A DNA stretch of 64,000 nt from Chitinophaga filiformis (GCF_900102545.1 NZ_FNBN01000003.1:1169461-1233460), one strand, 5' to 3'; counted from the stretch's first letter, positions 9,154 to 18,070 are shown. The notes: a model not told the origin generated them from the letters alone. A program made the numbers and translations.

Positions 9154-9175
9154 TTTTGTAGCCATCCCGGAACTG

Positions 9176-9266
9176 CGGAACCTAACGTAATCCTTGGGCT
9201 GATAACTGATTTTTTCAGAAAACAAATTTCGAACCACGGAACCAAACGTCATCCTTGAGCTGATAA
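9176..9266. repeat. two 30-bp direct repeats at the island edge
   Basis: Two copies, at 9176-9205 and 9237-9266, share CGGAACC-AACGT-ATCCTTG-GCTGATAA with three mismatches, spaced 61 bases apart. They sit between the end of the HEPN-like gene and tRNA-Leu. Paired direct repeats beside an attachment tRNA could be integrase arm-type binding sites. They could instead be operators or attachment duplications. Confidence 0.6.
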
Positions 9267-9303
9267 GCAGGCCCAGAAAGGATCTTGACCACCTTAAAAA
9301 GCA

Positions 9304-9329
9304 AAAGGTCGGAGATATCTCCGACCTTT
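9304..9329 (-). terminator. terminator after tRNA-Leu
   Basis: A perfect 26-base palindrome, with arms AAAGGTCGGAGAT and its complement, lies 9 bases past the tRNA 3' end. On the minus strand it is followed by GCTTTTTAA. It shares its core with the hairpin at 2590-2620. Confidence 0.75.
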
Positions 9330-9338
9330 CCGCTTTTG

Positions 9339-9422
9339 TGCCCAGAACTGGATTCGAACCAGCACACCCTTGCGAGCGCTGCGACCTGAACACAGTGCGT
9401 CTACCAATTTCGCCATCTGGGC
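9339..9422 (-). tRNA. tRNA-Leu (anticodon CAG)
   Basis: On the minus strand the acceptor arms GCCCAGA and TCTGGGC pair. The D arm is GCG/CGC and the anticodon stem CTGTG/CGCAG holds loop TTCAGGT, so the anticodon is CAG, reading CUG leucine codons. A long variable arm typical of tRNA-Leu follows, then the T arm GCTGG/CCAGT around TTCGAAT. The discriminator base is A. The CCA end is not encoded, so it depends on the CCA-adding enzyme, encoded at 13435. Its 3' end faces the putative island, the usual geometry for tRNA-targeted integration. Confidence 0.93.
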
Positions 9423-9446
9423 AACTGTTTTCCGTGTCAGGGAGTG

Positions 9447-9477
9447 CAAAGGTAGACATTTCTCTCAATCTTCCAAA
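9447..9477 (-). promoter_or_regulatory. promoter of tRNA-Leu
   Basis: On the minus strand TTTG (9474-9477), a 19-base spacer and TACCTTTG (9447-9454) match the Bacteroidota -33/-7 consensus exactly, about 25 bases upstream of the tRNA 5' end. Confidence 0.8.
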
Positions 9478-9492
9478 TTTTTCTTAAAAATT

Positions 9493-10638
9493 CTAAAACA
9501 ACCACACCCCGTTCATCATCGCCACCCCACAAGTCGTCTCAAAAGAATTGACGTAGTTGTCAGGAGTCCGGCGCCACCACTGGCCCCACATCAGACCATT
9601 GGAGTTGCGGTAAGCCCAGGCTTCGGCGGCGTTGTAATTAAGCCACGCGCCATAAGTGCTTTGTAAGCCCTGATCGCGGACGAACTTACAAGCCCAGCGT
9701 GCGAAGATAGCTTTGAACCCCTGGCAGTCGTCACAGTCATATTCATCCGGCAGAAGGCCTTGGGAATTGCACATATTCGTCTTCGTGTAGTCCATTGCTT
9801 TAGCGGCCATAGATTTGTAATTCCCGGAAGGGTAGGAGCTATGCAGCATACTACACGCGCCAATAAAAGTACCCTGTGTATAAGTACGGGCGCCTTCTGT
9901 AATCGTACCCGCGGCATTCATGGCGCCTTTTACCTCGCCGGAGCTGGAAACATAGAGTTTACTCACCATCCAGTCGATGATCATTTTGGCTTTATTCCGG
10001 TAGTTCACATCACCGGTAGCCTGATAGAGGTACATAGCGCAAATAGCCGCCGGCGCATTCACACAGGCGTTTTTAGTATTGTTGGCAGTTGTCCACCAAA
10101 GACCACCACCAAGATTCGTATCCCACGCGCGGTTCCAGACCATGTCAAAGTTGTTCTTCGCCATATCTTTCATACCACCATCGTTGGTGATCTGAAAAGC
10201 GCGGATGCACATCAGGGCGCCCCAGATCACGTCATCGTTGAAGGTATTGGAGCTCCATAAGAGACCGTAGGCATCCCGCATGCCGTTGTAGAGATAGATC
10301 ATCTTATTCCGCAGATCAGCGTCGTTGTTGACTGTATACGCATCAATCAGCGTCTCAATAGCCTCCGCCGTCCTCCAGAAATCCATTCTGCCGGTACGGG
10401 TGACGTCTGAGTAGTAATAAGACTTGTAAGAAGGACCATAAGTGCCATACTGCACATAAAACGCATTGTTATAGCACTGCATCGCTAGCAAAGCTTCCGA
10501 ACGGGTAGGCTGTGCAGAAGCGACGGTAACAACAGCTTTAGTGGCATCAGCAGGAGATAATTTTTCAGCATCTTTTTTCCCGCAGCTGGTCATAGCAAGG
10601 ACAAAGAGCATTAACAGTGGAATTCTCATGTTTTTCAT
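9493..10638 (-). CDS. glycoside hydrolase family 76 lipoprotein (alpha-1,6-mannanase type)
   Basis: The 381-residue protein starts with a lipoprotein signal (MKNMRIPLLMLFVLAMTSCG), so it is probably anchored on the cell envelope by the Cys. The body is an (alpha/alpha)6-barrel type sequence with several Trp-rich segments. The motif FNDDVIWGAL carries the adjacent Asp pair that is the catalytic pair in GH76 enzymes, which cleave alpha-1,6-mannan backbones. Other GH76-like features are GGGLWW and TYTQGTFIGA. It is a stand-alone gene with no SusCD neighbours. It probably acts on fungal or yeast mannan; the substrate is inferred from the family. Confidence 0.85.
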   Translation of the reverse strand: MKNMRIPLLMLFVLAMTSCGKKDAEKLSPADATKAVVTVASAQPTRSEALLAMQCYNNAFYVQYGTYGPSYKSYYYSDVTRTGRMDFWRTAEAIETLIDAYTVNNDADLRNKMIYLYNGMRDAYGLLWSSNTFNDDVIWGALMCIRAFQITNDGGMKDMAKNNFDMVWNRAWDTNLGGGLWWTTANNTKNACVNAPAAICAMYLYQATGDVNYRNKAKMIIDWMVSKLYVSSSGEVKGAMNAAGTITEGARTYTQGTFIGACSMLHSSYPSGNYKSMAAKAMDYTKTNMCNSQGLLPDEYDCDDCQGFKAIFARWACKFVRDQGLQSTYGAWLNYNAAEAWAYRNSNGLMWGQWWRRTPDNYVNSFETTCGVAMMNGVWLF

Positions 10639-10740
10639 TTTTTATGAGTGAAGGGTTTTATAACGTGATTCGTGGAAACGTGGGTTTTCGATCTGCTACA
10701 ATAACAAGACAGCCGGGAGCAAAAAATTCCTTACAGACAA

Positions 10741-10776
10741 TAAAAAAAAGCCGCTCCCTGAGAAGGAAGCGGCTCT
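10741..10776 (-). terminator. terminator of dapD
   Basis: AGCCGCT and AGCGGCT arms with an inner CCT/AGG pairing form a hairpin. On the minus strand it is followed by a run of eight T, so it ends dapD transcription. Confidence 0.85.
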
Positions 10777-10797
10777 GAAAAACATATGCAAATAGGC

Positions 10798-11610
10798 TTA
10801 AACAGCTACATTGAATTCTCTCAGTGTGTCGTTCAGACTGGTTTTCAGGTCTGTAGATGCTTTACGCTGACCGATGATCAGTGCACAAGGTACCTGGTAT
10901 TCGCCGGCAGGGAATTTCTTGGTGTAAGAACCTGGAATTACCACGCTGCGTGCTGGTACACGGCCTTTATATTCAACTGGTTCCGGACCGGTTACATCGA
11001 TGATCTTGGTGCTCTTGGTCAGTACTACGTTAGCGCCCAGTACCGCCTCTTTTTCCACGATCACACCTTCTACCACGATGCAGCGGGAGCCTACGAAGCA
11101 ACCATCTTCGATGATCACCGGACCTGCCTGCAGCGGTTCCAGTACGCCGCCGATACCCACGCCACCGCTCAGGTGCACATTTTTACCGATCTGCGCGCAG
11201 GAGCCTACGGTAGCCCAGGTATCCACCATGGTGCCCTCGTCAACATAAGCGCCAATGTTTACGTAAGATGGCATCAGGATAGCTCCTTTACCAATAAAAG
11301 CGCCGTAACGGGCTATAGCATGAGGCACAACACGTACGCCCAGATCCTTGTAGCGGGATTTCAGTTTCATTTTATCATAGAACTCGAATGGTCCGAGATC
11401 TATGGTTTCCATTGGTTGAATAGAGAAATACATTAAAATGGCCTGTTTAACCCATTCATTTACCACCCATCCGTTCTCTCCAGGTTCTGCTACTCTGCTC
11501 TTGCCTTTGTCTACAGCTTCGATCACACATTTTACAGCATCACTATATTGTGATTCCTGTAATAAAGCGCGGTTCTCCCAGGCTGCTTTTACTAGTTCTT
11601 TTAGCTCCAT
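10798..11610 (-). CDS. dapD: 2,3,4,5-tetrahydropyridine-2,6-dicarboxylate N-succinyltransferase
   Basis: The protein has 270 residues, the usual DapD length. The C-terminal half is a left-handed beta-helix of hexapeptide repeats (IGKGAILMPSYVNIGAYVDE, then IGKNVHLSGGVGIGGV), as in trimeric acyltransferases, with the DapD-specific context VVPHAIARYGAFIGKGA. It transfers a succinyl group from succinyl-CoA to tetrahydrodipicolinate in the succinylase branch of diaminopimelate/lysine synthesis in the cytoplasm. It supplies the peptidoglycan precursor meso-DAP. It is a single gene, divergent from the glycosyltransferase, with its own terminator. Confidence 0.95.
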   Translation of the reverse strand: MELKELVKAAWENRALLQESQYSDAVKCVIEAVDKGKSRVAEPGENGWVVNEWVKQAILMYFSIQPMETIDLGPFEFYDKMKLKSRYKDLGVRVVPHAIARYGAFIGKGAILMPSYVNIGAYVDEGTMVDTWATVGSCAQIGKNVHLSGGVGIGGVLEPLQAGPVIIEDGCFVGSRCIVVEGVIVEKEAVLGANVVLTKSTKIIDVTGPEPVEYKGRVPARSVVIPGSYTKKFPAGEYQVPCALIIGQRKASTDLKTSLNDTLREFNVAV

Positions 11611-11700
11611 CGTTGAAATTTTTTACAAACATAAGGAAAACCTGTTAGTAGTTGCAAGCTGGGGGCGATTGTGTAACTTTACAGCCCTTTAAATGACGCT

Positions 11701-12831
11701 ATGAATATTGCTTTTGACGCAAAACGGGCCTACCAGAATAATACCGGGTTGGGAAATTACAGCCGGACGCTGATTAGCTCCCTGGCAACGTACTATCCTC
11801 AGCATAATTATTATCTCTATGCGCCGAAGCTGACAGACATGTACACAACGGAAGCCTATTCTAACATGCAGCTTGTATTACCGGAAAAACGGCTGCACCG
11901 CTGGTTCCGCAGTGCATGGAGAAGCAAATATGTGGTAGGGGAACTGGAAGCGAAAGGCATGGACATCTACCACGGACTCAGTCATGAAATCCCGTTTGGC
12001 ATTCACGAAAGCAGTGTGAAGAGCGTCGTGACCATGCACGATCTTATTTTCGAACGCTATCCCGGACAATACAATCCCATCGATGTACAGACCTACCGGA
12101 AAAAGGCGAAATATGCCTGTCAGTATGCAGATAAAGTGATCGCCATCAGCGAACAGACCAAACAGGATCTTATTCAGTTTTATAAAACTCCTGCGGAAAA
12201 AATAGAAGTTGTTTATCAGAGTTGTGATGAATCCTTTGCCCTTACACACGATAAAACACGTATCGGGCAGATGAAGGAACAGTATGGACTGCCGGCATCC
12301 TACTTTCTGTATGTTGGTTCCATTATTGAAAGAAAGAACCTGATGGGAATTCTGCAGGCCATGCTGCAGTTGAAAGAAGAGATAGACATTCCGCTCGTCA
12401 TATTAGGCGGTGGCAGTAGTTATAAGAATAAAGCAAAAGCTTTTGCGCAGAAACATGATCTTGCTGACCGGATCATCTGGCTGAATGAAAAAGCCAGAAT
12501 AGCCGACGCAGACGTACCATTATTATACCAGGGTGCGGAAGCATTGATATATCCCTCTATCTTTGAGGGATTCGGTATTCCCATCCTGGAAGCACTCTGG
12601 AGCCGTACACCGGTGATCACCTCTTCCGGTTCCTGCTTCGGAGAAACAGCCGGCGATGCAGCGCTGTATATCAATCCCCTGCAGCCGGCCACGATTGCAG
12701 ATGCGATGAGGAAGGTACTGAGCGACCAGTCATTCGCAGCGGCAATGAGAACAAAAGGATGGACGCATGCACAACTGTTCAGCCGGGAAAAATGTGCTGC
12801 GGCCGTGATGAAGGTCTACGAAAGTTTATAA
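11701..12831 (+). CDS. glycosyltransferase family 4 (GT-B fold)
   Basis: The 376-residue protein begins MNIAFDAKRAYQNNTGLGNY, the usual N-terminal start of GT4 enzymes with a Gly-rich acceptor loop. The nucleotide-sugar half has YVGSIIERKN and the conserved E-x7-E block PSIFEGFGIPILEAL. Such enzymes are retaining transferases working at the cytoplasmic face on lipid- or polysaccharide-linked acceptors. Donor and acceptor cannot be told from sequence. The next gene starts 3 bases after its stop, so they are cotranscribed. A TAACTTTA box lies about 20 bases upstream of the start, next to the dapD gap. Confidence 0.88.
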   Translation: MNIAFDAKRAYQNNTGLGNYSRTLISSLATYYPQHNYYLYAPKLTDMYTTEAYSNMQLVLPEKRLHRWFRSAWRSKYVVGELEAKGMDIYHGLSHEIPFGIHESSVKSVVTMHDLIFERYPGQYNPIDVQTYRKKAKYACQYADKVIAISEQTKQDLIQFYKTPAEKIEVVYQSCDESFALTHDKTRIGQMKEQYGLPASYFLYVGSIIERKNLMGILQAMLQLKEEIDIPLVILGGGSSYKNKAKAFAQKHDLADRIIWLNEKARIADADVPLLYQGAEALIYPSIFEGFGIPILEALWSRTPVITSSGSCFGETAGDAALYINPLQPATIADAMRKVLSDQSFAAAMRTKGWTHAQLFSREKCAAAVMKVYESL

Positions 12832-12834
12832 ATT

Positions 12835-13404
12835 ATGATTGATTTTGAAAATGATGTAACGGCATCCCTGCAGGTATTACGCACCGGGGGACTGATCCTC
12901 TATCCCACAGACACCATCTGGGGTATAGGTTGCGATGCGACCGACGAAGCGGCCGTTAGAAAAGTATTTGACCTGAAGCAGCGTCCGGAGGCAAAAAGCC
13001 TGGTCATTCTGCTCACAGAAGTACGGGACCTGTTGAAATATGTAGCACATACCCCTCCTGATATTGCGGATATTATCGCCGGGTTCGACCGGCCTACCAC
13101 CGTCATTTATGAAGGAGCGCTTGACCTTGCTCCCAATGTGATCAACAGTGATGGTACCGTTGCCATCCGGATCGTACAGGATACTTTCTGCCGTCACCTT
13201 ATCAAGCGCCTACGGAAGCCGCTGGTGTCTACTTCTGCAAATATCAGCGGACAGCCCTCGCCGGCATCCTTCGGGGACGTAGACGCGAAAATAAAAGAGG
13301 GGGTGGACTATGTTGTTAACTACCGGCAGGATGATATTACGCCCGCAACGCCCTCCCGCATTATTAAGCTCCTGAAAGATGGCAGTGTTCAGGTGATCAG
13401 ATAA
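12835..13404 (+). CDS. L-threonylcarbamoyladenylate synthase (Sua5/YciO/YrdC family)
   Basis: The 189-residue single-domain protein has the YrdC-type N-terminal block LYPTDTIWGIGCDA, the conserved KQRPEAKSLVILL, and the later block PLVSTSANISGQPSP. It makes threonylcarbamoyl-AMP from threonine, bicarbonate and ATP, the first step of the t6A37 modification of ANN-decoding tRNAs. It lacks the C-terminal Sua5 domain, so it is the short TsaC-like form; the related YciO subgroup cannot be fully excluded. It follows the glycosyltransferase by 3 bases and precedes another tRNA-maturation gene. Confidence 0.87.
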   Translation: MIDFENDVTASLQVLRTGGLILYPTDTIWGIGCDATDEAAVRKVFDLKQRPEAKSLVILLTEVRDLLKYVAHTPPDIADIIAGFDRPTTVIYEGALDLAPNVINSDGTVAIRIVQDTFCRHLIKRLRKPLVSTSANISGQPSPASFGDVDAKIKEGVDYVVNYRQDDITPATPSRIIKLLKDGSVQVIR

Positions 13405-13411
13405 AAAAACT

Positions 13412-13419
13412 TACTTTTG
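13412..13419 (+). promoter_or_regulatory. -7 box upstream of the CCA-adding enzyme gene
   Basis: TACTTTTG matches the Bacteroidota TAnnTTTG -7 box and ends 15 bases before the ATG at 13435. No clear TTTG -33 is visible. This placement argues against the upstream TTG at 13417 as the start codon. Confidence 0.45.
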
Positions 13420-13434
13420 CCGTTTTACTCATTT

Positions 13435-14868
13435 ATGATCAGCAGAAAGCCTATAGATATTCCCTGTACGCTGCAGGAACGGAAAGTGTTGGAACAGATA
13501 GCCTTAGCGGCCCACGAACTGGGTACGCCCTGCTACCTGATCGGCGGCTTTGTGCGGGATAAAATACTGAACAGGCGTACCAAAGATATGGACGTCGTAT
13601 GCGTGGGAGACGGTATCGCCCTTGCCCATAAAGTGGCTGAATATTTTGATAATGCGAAGGTTAGCTTCTTCAAAACCTATGGCACCGCACAGGTGAAATG
13701 GAATGAGCTGGAAATCGAGTTCGTCGGCGCCAGGAAAGAAAGCTACCGCCATGAATCCCGGAACCCTGATGTACAACCCGGTACCCTCAAAGATGACCAG
13801 CTACGCCGTGACTTTACCATCAACGCCCTGGCTATCAGCCTGAATGAGGAAGATTATGGCAGCCTGGTGGACCCCTTTGGCGGTATTGCCGATATCGAGG
13901 CAAAAATCATCCGTACTCCACTGGAGCCTGCACAGACATTCATAGACGATCCCCTGCGTATGATGAGGGCTATACGTTTTGCGTCACAACTCCAGTTTAC
14001 TATCTCTGAAGAAGCTTTCAGAGGTATTAAGGAAAATGCAGAACGTATTAAGATCATCTCACAGGAGCGTATCACGGACGAACTGAATAAGATCATGCTG
14101 TCTCCGGTGCCTTCCGTAGGTCTCGACCTGCTCTATAAAGCCGGTATTATGAAAATCATACTGCCGCAGATGGTAGACCTGGTAGGGGTAGAAACGGTGG
14201 ATGGAAAAGGACACAAGGACAATTTCTACCATACCTTACAGGTAGTGGATAATATATCCCGCAATACCAAAGACCTTTGGCTGCGCTGGGCCGCTTTGCT
14301 GCATGATATCGGCAAGCCAGCCACCAAACGCTTTGAGCCCGGACATGGCTGGACCTTCCATGGTCACGATGCGGTGGGAGGAAAGATGGTAACCCGTATT
14401 TTTACCAAGCTGAAACTGCCGCTACATGAAAATATGCGACTGGTAAAGAAGCTGGTGGAATTGCACCTGCGCCCGATCAGCCTTACCAAAGAGAATATAA
14501 CCGACTCTGCTATACGCAGATTACTATTCGACGCAGGAGATGATATAGACGGCCTGATGATGCTTTGTGAAGCAGATATCACCTCAAAGAATAAAGCGAA
14601 AGTAAAACGTTACCTGGAGAACTTCGAACTGGTGCGCCAGCGCCTGAAAGAAGTGGAGGAGAGTGACCGTATCCGCAACTGGCAACCACCCGTTACAGGA
14701 GAATTAATTATGGAGACTTTCGGTCTTTCGCCTTCCAGAGCAGTGGGAGACCTGAAAAATGCTATCCGTGAGGCGATCCTGGATGGGGTGATTCCCAATA
14801 CCTACGAAGCTGCCTACGCATTCCTTCTCGAAAAAGCGAAAGAGATGGATTTGACACCAGTTAAATAA
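13435..14868 (+). CDS. cca: CCA tRNA nucleotidyltransferase with HD domain
   Basis: From the ATG at 13435 the protein has 477 residues. The N-terminal nucleotidyltransferase head contains YLIGGFVRD and the metal-binding DMDVV. The RRDFTINAL block and an RNA-binding neck (DDPLRMMRAIRFASQL) are typical of class II CCA-adding/poly(A) polymerase enzymes. The middle has an HD phosphohydrolase motif (LLHDIGKP). It adds or repairs the 3' CCA of tRNAs, which is needed here because tRNA-Leu at 9339 has no encoded CCA. It lies among other tRNA genes (threonylcarbamoyl-AMP synthase before, miaA after). Poly(A) polymerase activity is the alternative. Confidence 0.92.
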   Translation: MISRKPIDIPCTLQERKVLEQIALAAHELGTPCYLIGGFVRDKILNRRTKDMDVVCVGDGIALAHKVAEYFDNAKVSFFKTYGTAQVKWNELEIEFVGARKESYRHESRNPDVQPGTLKDDQLRRDFTINALAISLNEEDYGSLVDPFGGIADIEAKIIRTPLEPAQTFIDDPLRMMRAIRFASQLQFTISEEAFRGIKENAERIKIISQERITDELNKIMLSPVPSVGLDLLYKAGIMKIILPQMVDLVGVETVDGKGHKDNFYHTLQVVDNISRNTKDLWLRWAALLHDIGKPATKRFEPGHGWTFHGHDAVGGKMVTRIFTKLKLPLHENMRLVKKLVELHLRPISLTKENITDSAIRRLLFDAGDDIDGLMMLCEADITSKNKAKVKRYLENFELVRQRLKEVEESDRIRNWQPPVTGELIMETFGLSPSRAVGDLKNAIREAILDGVIPNTYEAAYAFLLEKAKEMDLTPVK

Positions 14869-14991
14869 AAATGTTAATTTAGTAGTGTTAATTAATGTTA
14901 ACACTGCCTTTTTCAGGATCAGGTGTGAAGTTTGTTTATATTCCGATCTGATCCTGGAAATACCAGATTATTAATAAAATCCTTTATTGTC

Positions 14992-15567
14992 ATGCCTGTT
15001 TTGAAATTCAGAGTTTACTGGGAAGAAGATGAAAGTGTGTACAGGGATATTTCCATTAAACCGGACCAGACATTTTTACAATTTCATCAAACTATTTTAC
15101 AGTCATTCGAATTTGACAATAAACATAAAGCGACTTTTTTCCGTAGCAATGATAACTGGCAACGGGGCAGAGAGATCATTCTTGAACAGGATGGCGCTGC
15201 GCGTAAAGTAGAACCACTGTTAATGGAAGATACGCCTATTGCTGCAGCTGTAAAAACACCCAATCAGAAGTTCATTTACCTCTATGACTATGCGAAAAAC
15301 TGGACATTCCTGGTAGAACTGATCGGTGTATCAAAAGATGAAAACTCCAAAGTAGCATATCCTTTCTGTACAAGGAAAGAAGGCTTAGCCCCCAGCCAGT
15401 ACGGTACCAAAGGCCTCGTAGGCGACAAACTGGTGGAAATGGAAGAGAAATATGACCTCAACAAAGAAGGCATGAGTGAGGATGGCTTTGGGGAAGAAGG
15501 AGAGGAAGATAATACTGATTCGGACGAAGAAGCAGGCGAAGAGAACAGCAACGAAGACATGTATTAG
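14992..15567 (+). CDS. plasmid pRiA4b ORF-3-like family protein
   Basis: The ATG at 14992 gives 191 residues starting MPVLKFRVYWEEDESVYRDI. The beta-rich fold with LKFRV, FLQFHQTILQSFEFDN, FLYDYAKNWTFLVEL-like blocks resembles the pRiA4b ORF-3 family. The function of that family is not established. Here it ends in a very acidic tail (about residues 155-191, rich in Glu, Asp, Ser). Its stop codon shares one base with the GTG start of miaA, so the two are translationally coupled. An upstream TTG at 14932 is in frame but lacks support. Confidence 0.75.
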   Translation: MPVLKFRVYWEEDESVYRDISIKPDQTFLQFHQTILQSFEFDNKHKATFFRSNDNWQRGREIILEQDGAARKVEPLLMEDTPIAAAVKTPNQKFIYLYDYAKNWTFLVELIGVSKDENSKVAYPFCTRKEGLAPSQYGTKGLVGDKLVEMEEKYDLNKEGMSEDGFGEEGEEDNTDSDEEAGEENSNEDMY

Positions 15568-16463
15568 TGAAGACCGTTATTATCATCGCAGGTCCCACGG
15601 CGGCGGGCAAAACGGCTAAAGCAATAGAAGTGGCTCAACACTTTGATACAGCCGTTATCTCTGCAGACTCCCGCCAGTGTTATCGTGAAATAAGTATAGG
15701 TACAGCAAAACCCAGTCCGCAGGAACTGCAGGCTGTTCACCACTATTTTATTAATTCCCATTCCATACGGGAGGAAGTGAATGCCGGTCTTTATGAAAGA
15801 CTGGCATTGGACTATGCTGCCGAAGTCTGGAAAGACCGGGACGTTGTGGTGATGTGTGGGGGTACAGGCCTGTATATCAAGGCTTTCTGTGAAGGTATTG
15901 ATAACATTCCCGCAGCTCCCGCTGAAGTCCGGTCTTCTATCCAGGAGCGCTATGAAAAGGAAGGCCTGGCCTGGCTGCAACAGGAAGTGCAGGAGAAAGA
16001 TCCTGCGTTTTATGCGGTAGCAGAGATCCAGAACCCGCAGCGCCTCATGAGGGCACTGGAGGTGCTGTATACTACCGGCCAGTCTATTACCAGTTTCAGA
16101 ACAGGTAATACGGTAAAACGGGACTTTAATATCATCAAAACAGCCATTACGCTTCCTAAAGAACAACTGCACGACAATATTACACGCCGCGTACACCAGA
16201 TGGTGGCCGAAGGCCTGCTGGAAGAAGTACGGGCTGTGTTGCCTTACCGCAATCATAACGCCCTGCAGACCGTTGGATATAAAGAGGTATTTGATTACCT
16301 GGATGGTACACTGAGCTGGGATGAGGCGGTTGAACAGATCGTCATCCATACCCGCCAGTATGCCAAAAGACAACTGACCTGGTTCCGGAAAGACAAGGAT
16401 TTCAGGTGGTTTGAAGCCGGCGAAGGCTTGCTGGAAGAAGTAGATCAGCTGATCAAAACCTGA
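15567..16463 (+). CDS. miaA: tRNA dimethylallyltransferase
   Basis: The 298-residue protein starts at a GTG overlapping the previous stop. It has the P-loop IIAGPTAAGKTAKA, the DSRQCYREISIGTAKP block and VVMCGGTGLYIKAF, all diagnostic of MiaA. It transfers a dimethylallyl group to A37 of tRNAs that read UNN codons. The C-terminal part contains YAKRQLTWFRKD, also conserved. Its stop overlaps by 11 bases the end of the convergent barrel gene at 16453. I see no separate terminator in this overlap. Confidence 0.95.
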   Translation: MKTVIIIAGPTAAGKTAKAIEVAQHFDTAVISADSRQCYREISIGTAKPSPQELQAVHHYFINSHSIREEVNAGLYERLALDYAAEVWKDRDVVVMCGGTGLYIKAFCEGIDNIPAAPAEVRSSIQERYEKEGLAWLQQEVQEKDPAFYAVAEIQNPQRLMRALEVLYTTGQSITSFRTGNTVKRDFNIIKTAITLPKEQLHDNITRRVHQMVAEGLLEEVRAVLPYRNHNALQTVGYKEVFDYLDGTLSWDEAVEQIVIHTRQYAKRQLTWFRKDKDFRWFEAGEGLLEEVDQLIKT

Positions 16464-18012
16464 CCCCACAGGTCAGCGCCATTCTCGTCGTAACACTGGT
16501 GATCTGTGCTGCCGGCGGATTCACATAGCCATAATTGTTTGGTAATAGCTCGTAAGGCGTCTCCCGCCGCTGCTGATGTCCTCCTGTAATCAGCGAAAGA
16601 TCTATATAATAGCCGTCATTAGCCTTATAGCCTACACCCCCGCTGTAATAAGTCCGGGTACCATCAATATTGCTGTCCTTATAAGGACTGCCATACCGGG
16701 CAAAGCCAAGCCTTAATGCATAGCAGAGATATTTCAGTTCTGCACCCGCACGAACGTTGTCGGCAGTGCGATAGGTAGCTTTTACCAGTTCACTGTTGTA
16801 GTGATTATCCAATGCATTCCCATATTTCAGCTTCATGGAACGATAGTCATCCAGCTCATAATCAACGCTGATGAACCCTTGTGGACGATCAGTATTGCCT
16901 CCTGTATTGAACAGTAACACGGCGCTGGCAGTAGCCTTCCAGGGCGTTCTGAGACTATAGTTGAGATTGTCTTTGTCCGATTGGGTGGTATCATCGACCA
17001 TATAGACCGTAGATGCCGTTACCACACCGGCCGATTTGGTATCAGTCAGCATTTCCGTCTGATAGTCCTTATTCACCCCATACCAGGTGGGCGATTGCAG
17101 GGTAAGGCCCAGGTTGAGCGGAAGGACCGGTTTATAGATACCCCCTAATTTCAGATTGACGCCTATACCGTTTGTCGTAGTGGTTTGTGTTACCTTGAAA
17201 TAGTTCAGGTCAGCATGCACCGGGTTGATATTCGTTTCTGTCCAGATGTTCTGCTGTCCCTGTTTGATAAAGTCAAAATTCATACTACCCCCGAGGAACA
17301 GCTTGTCACTGCGCTGCTTTCCGAACACAAGGGCCAGTTCTGTAACGCCTCCATGAGCAATGGTATGATTGGATTGATGCACCAGCACACTGTAGTCGTC
17401 CGCTTCAGCAGCAGACGTAAACTTATATTGATCGCCGTCCCTGTGGGGATTAATCAGGTAAGTCTGGTAGGCCAGGGTAGCGGTATGCCTGAGCGTTACA
17501 TCCTCTCCGGCGGATAATAAGGCGTCAGGGTTTTTTACATGGGCATTGTCTGCCTGGATAAAATAGTTGAGCGACTGGGAGGAATTGGCGATGCTTCCCT
17601 GGTAGAATACATCGTCCCGGAAGTTGTTCGTCCTGTTTACGCCCATGGCAAAGACCAGGGGGCGCTCTTTTTCCTTGCTGCGTATCAGTAGGGTGAAATT
17701 GTCAAATTTCAGGCTTCCCTTTTTAGCATTGTCTTTATTGCCAAGATAAGTGTCGGTATTTTTAATGTGCTGATAGCCAATAGAAAAGGAAAGGTCATTA
17801 TGCTGGAAAAAACCGGCGGCAGCAGGATTCACATAGATCGCAGCTATTTCCCCTCCCAATGCGCCTGTAGCGCCTCCGATGGCTTGTCCGCGGGCTGAGC
17901 CGACGGATATGTCGCTGCTGAATTTTAGTGCCTCCTGTAATGTTTGCGCGGTAACAGGATACGCCATCGCCGCTAAGGCAACAGCCAGTAATAGTGACAG
18001 TTTGTAAGTCAT
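16453..18012 (-). CDS. OmpP1/FadL-family outer-membrane barrel (copy 2)
   Basis: From MTYKLSLLLAVALAAMAYPV the protein has 519 residues with a cleavable signal peptide ending near TAQT. The N-terminus carries the family-like block ALGGEIAAIYVNPAAAGFF, and the rest alternates as a beta-barrel ending in an aromatic residue (RF). FadL-type barrels carry hydrophobic compounds across the outer membrane; Bacteroidota copies are often of unknown substrate. It is a paralogue of the protein at 18132-19721 (shared ALKFS/ALRFS, GALGGE, NPAGVGFF-type blocks), so the pair arose by tandem duplication. The two differ enough that the duplication is not recent. Confidence 0.82.
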   Translation of the reverse strand: MTYKLSLLLAVALAAMAYPVTAQTLQEALKFSSDISVGSARGQAIGGATGALGGEIAAIYVNPAAAGFFQHNDLSFSIGYQHIKNTDTYLGNKDNAKKGSLKFDNFTLLIRSKEKERPLVFAMGVNRTNNFRDDVFYQGSIANSSQSLNYFIQADNAHVKNPDALLSAGEDVTLRHTATLAYQTYLINPHRDGDQYKFTSAAEADDYSVLVHQSNHTIAHGGVTELALVFGKQRSDKLFLGGSMNFDFIKQGQQNIWTETNINPVHADLNYFKVTQTTTTNGIGVNLKLGGIYKPVLPLNLGLTLQSPTWYGVNKDYQTEMLTDTKSAGVVTASTVYMVDDTTQSDKDNLNYSLRTPWKATASAVLLFNTGGNTDRPQGFISVDYELDDYRSMKLKYGNALDNHYNSELVKATYRTADNVRAGAELKYLCYALRLGFARYGSPYKDSNIDGTRTYYSGGVGYKANDGYYIDLSLITGGHQQRRETPYELLPNNYGYVNPPAAQITSVTTRMALTCGVRF

Positions 18013-18070
18013 AGGTTTGTATAGCCGGCGCAAAAATAGAGAAAAATGAGTTGATCTCTCCTCCATTCAT

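Noticed and set aside
15564..16469. 301-codon minus-strand frame opposite miaA
   Set aside because: It mirrors a clearly coding gene with full MiaA motifs, and its translation has no recognisable domain.
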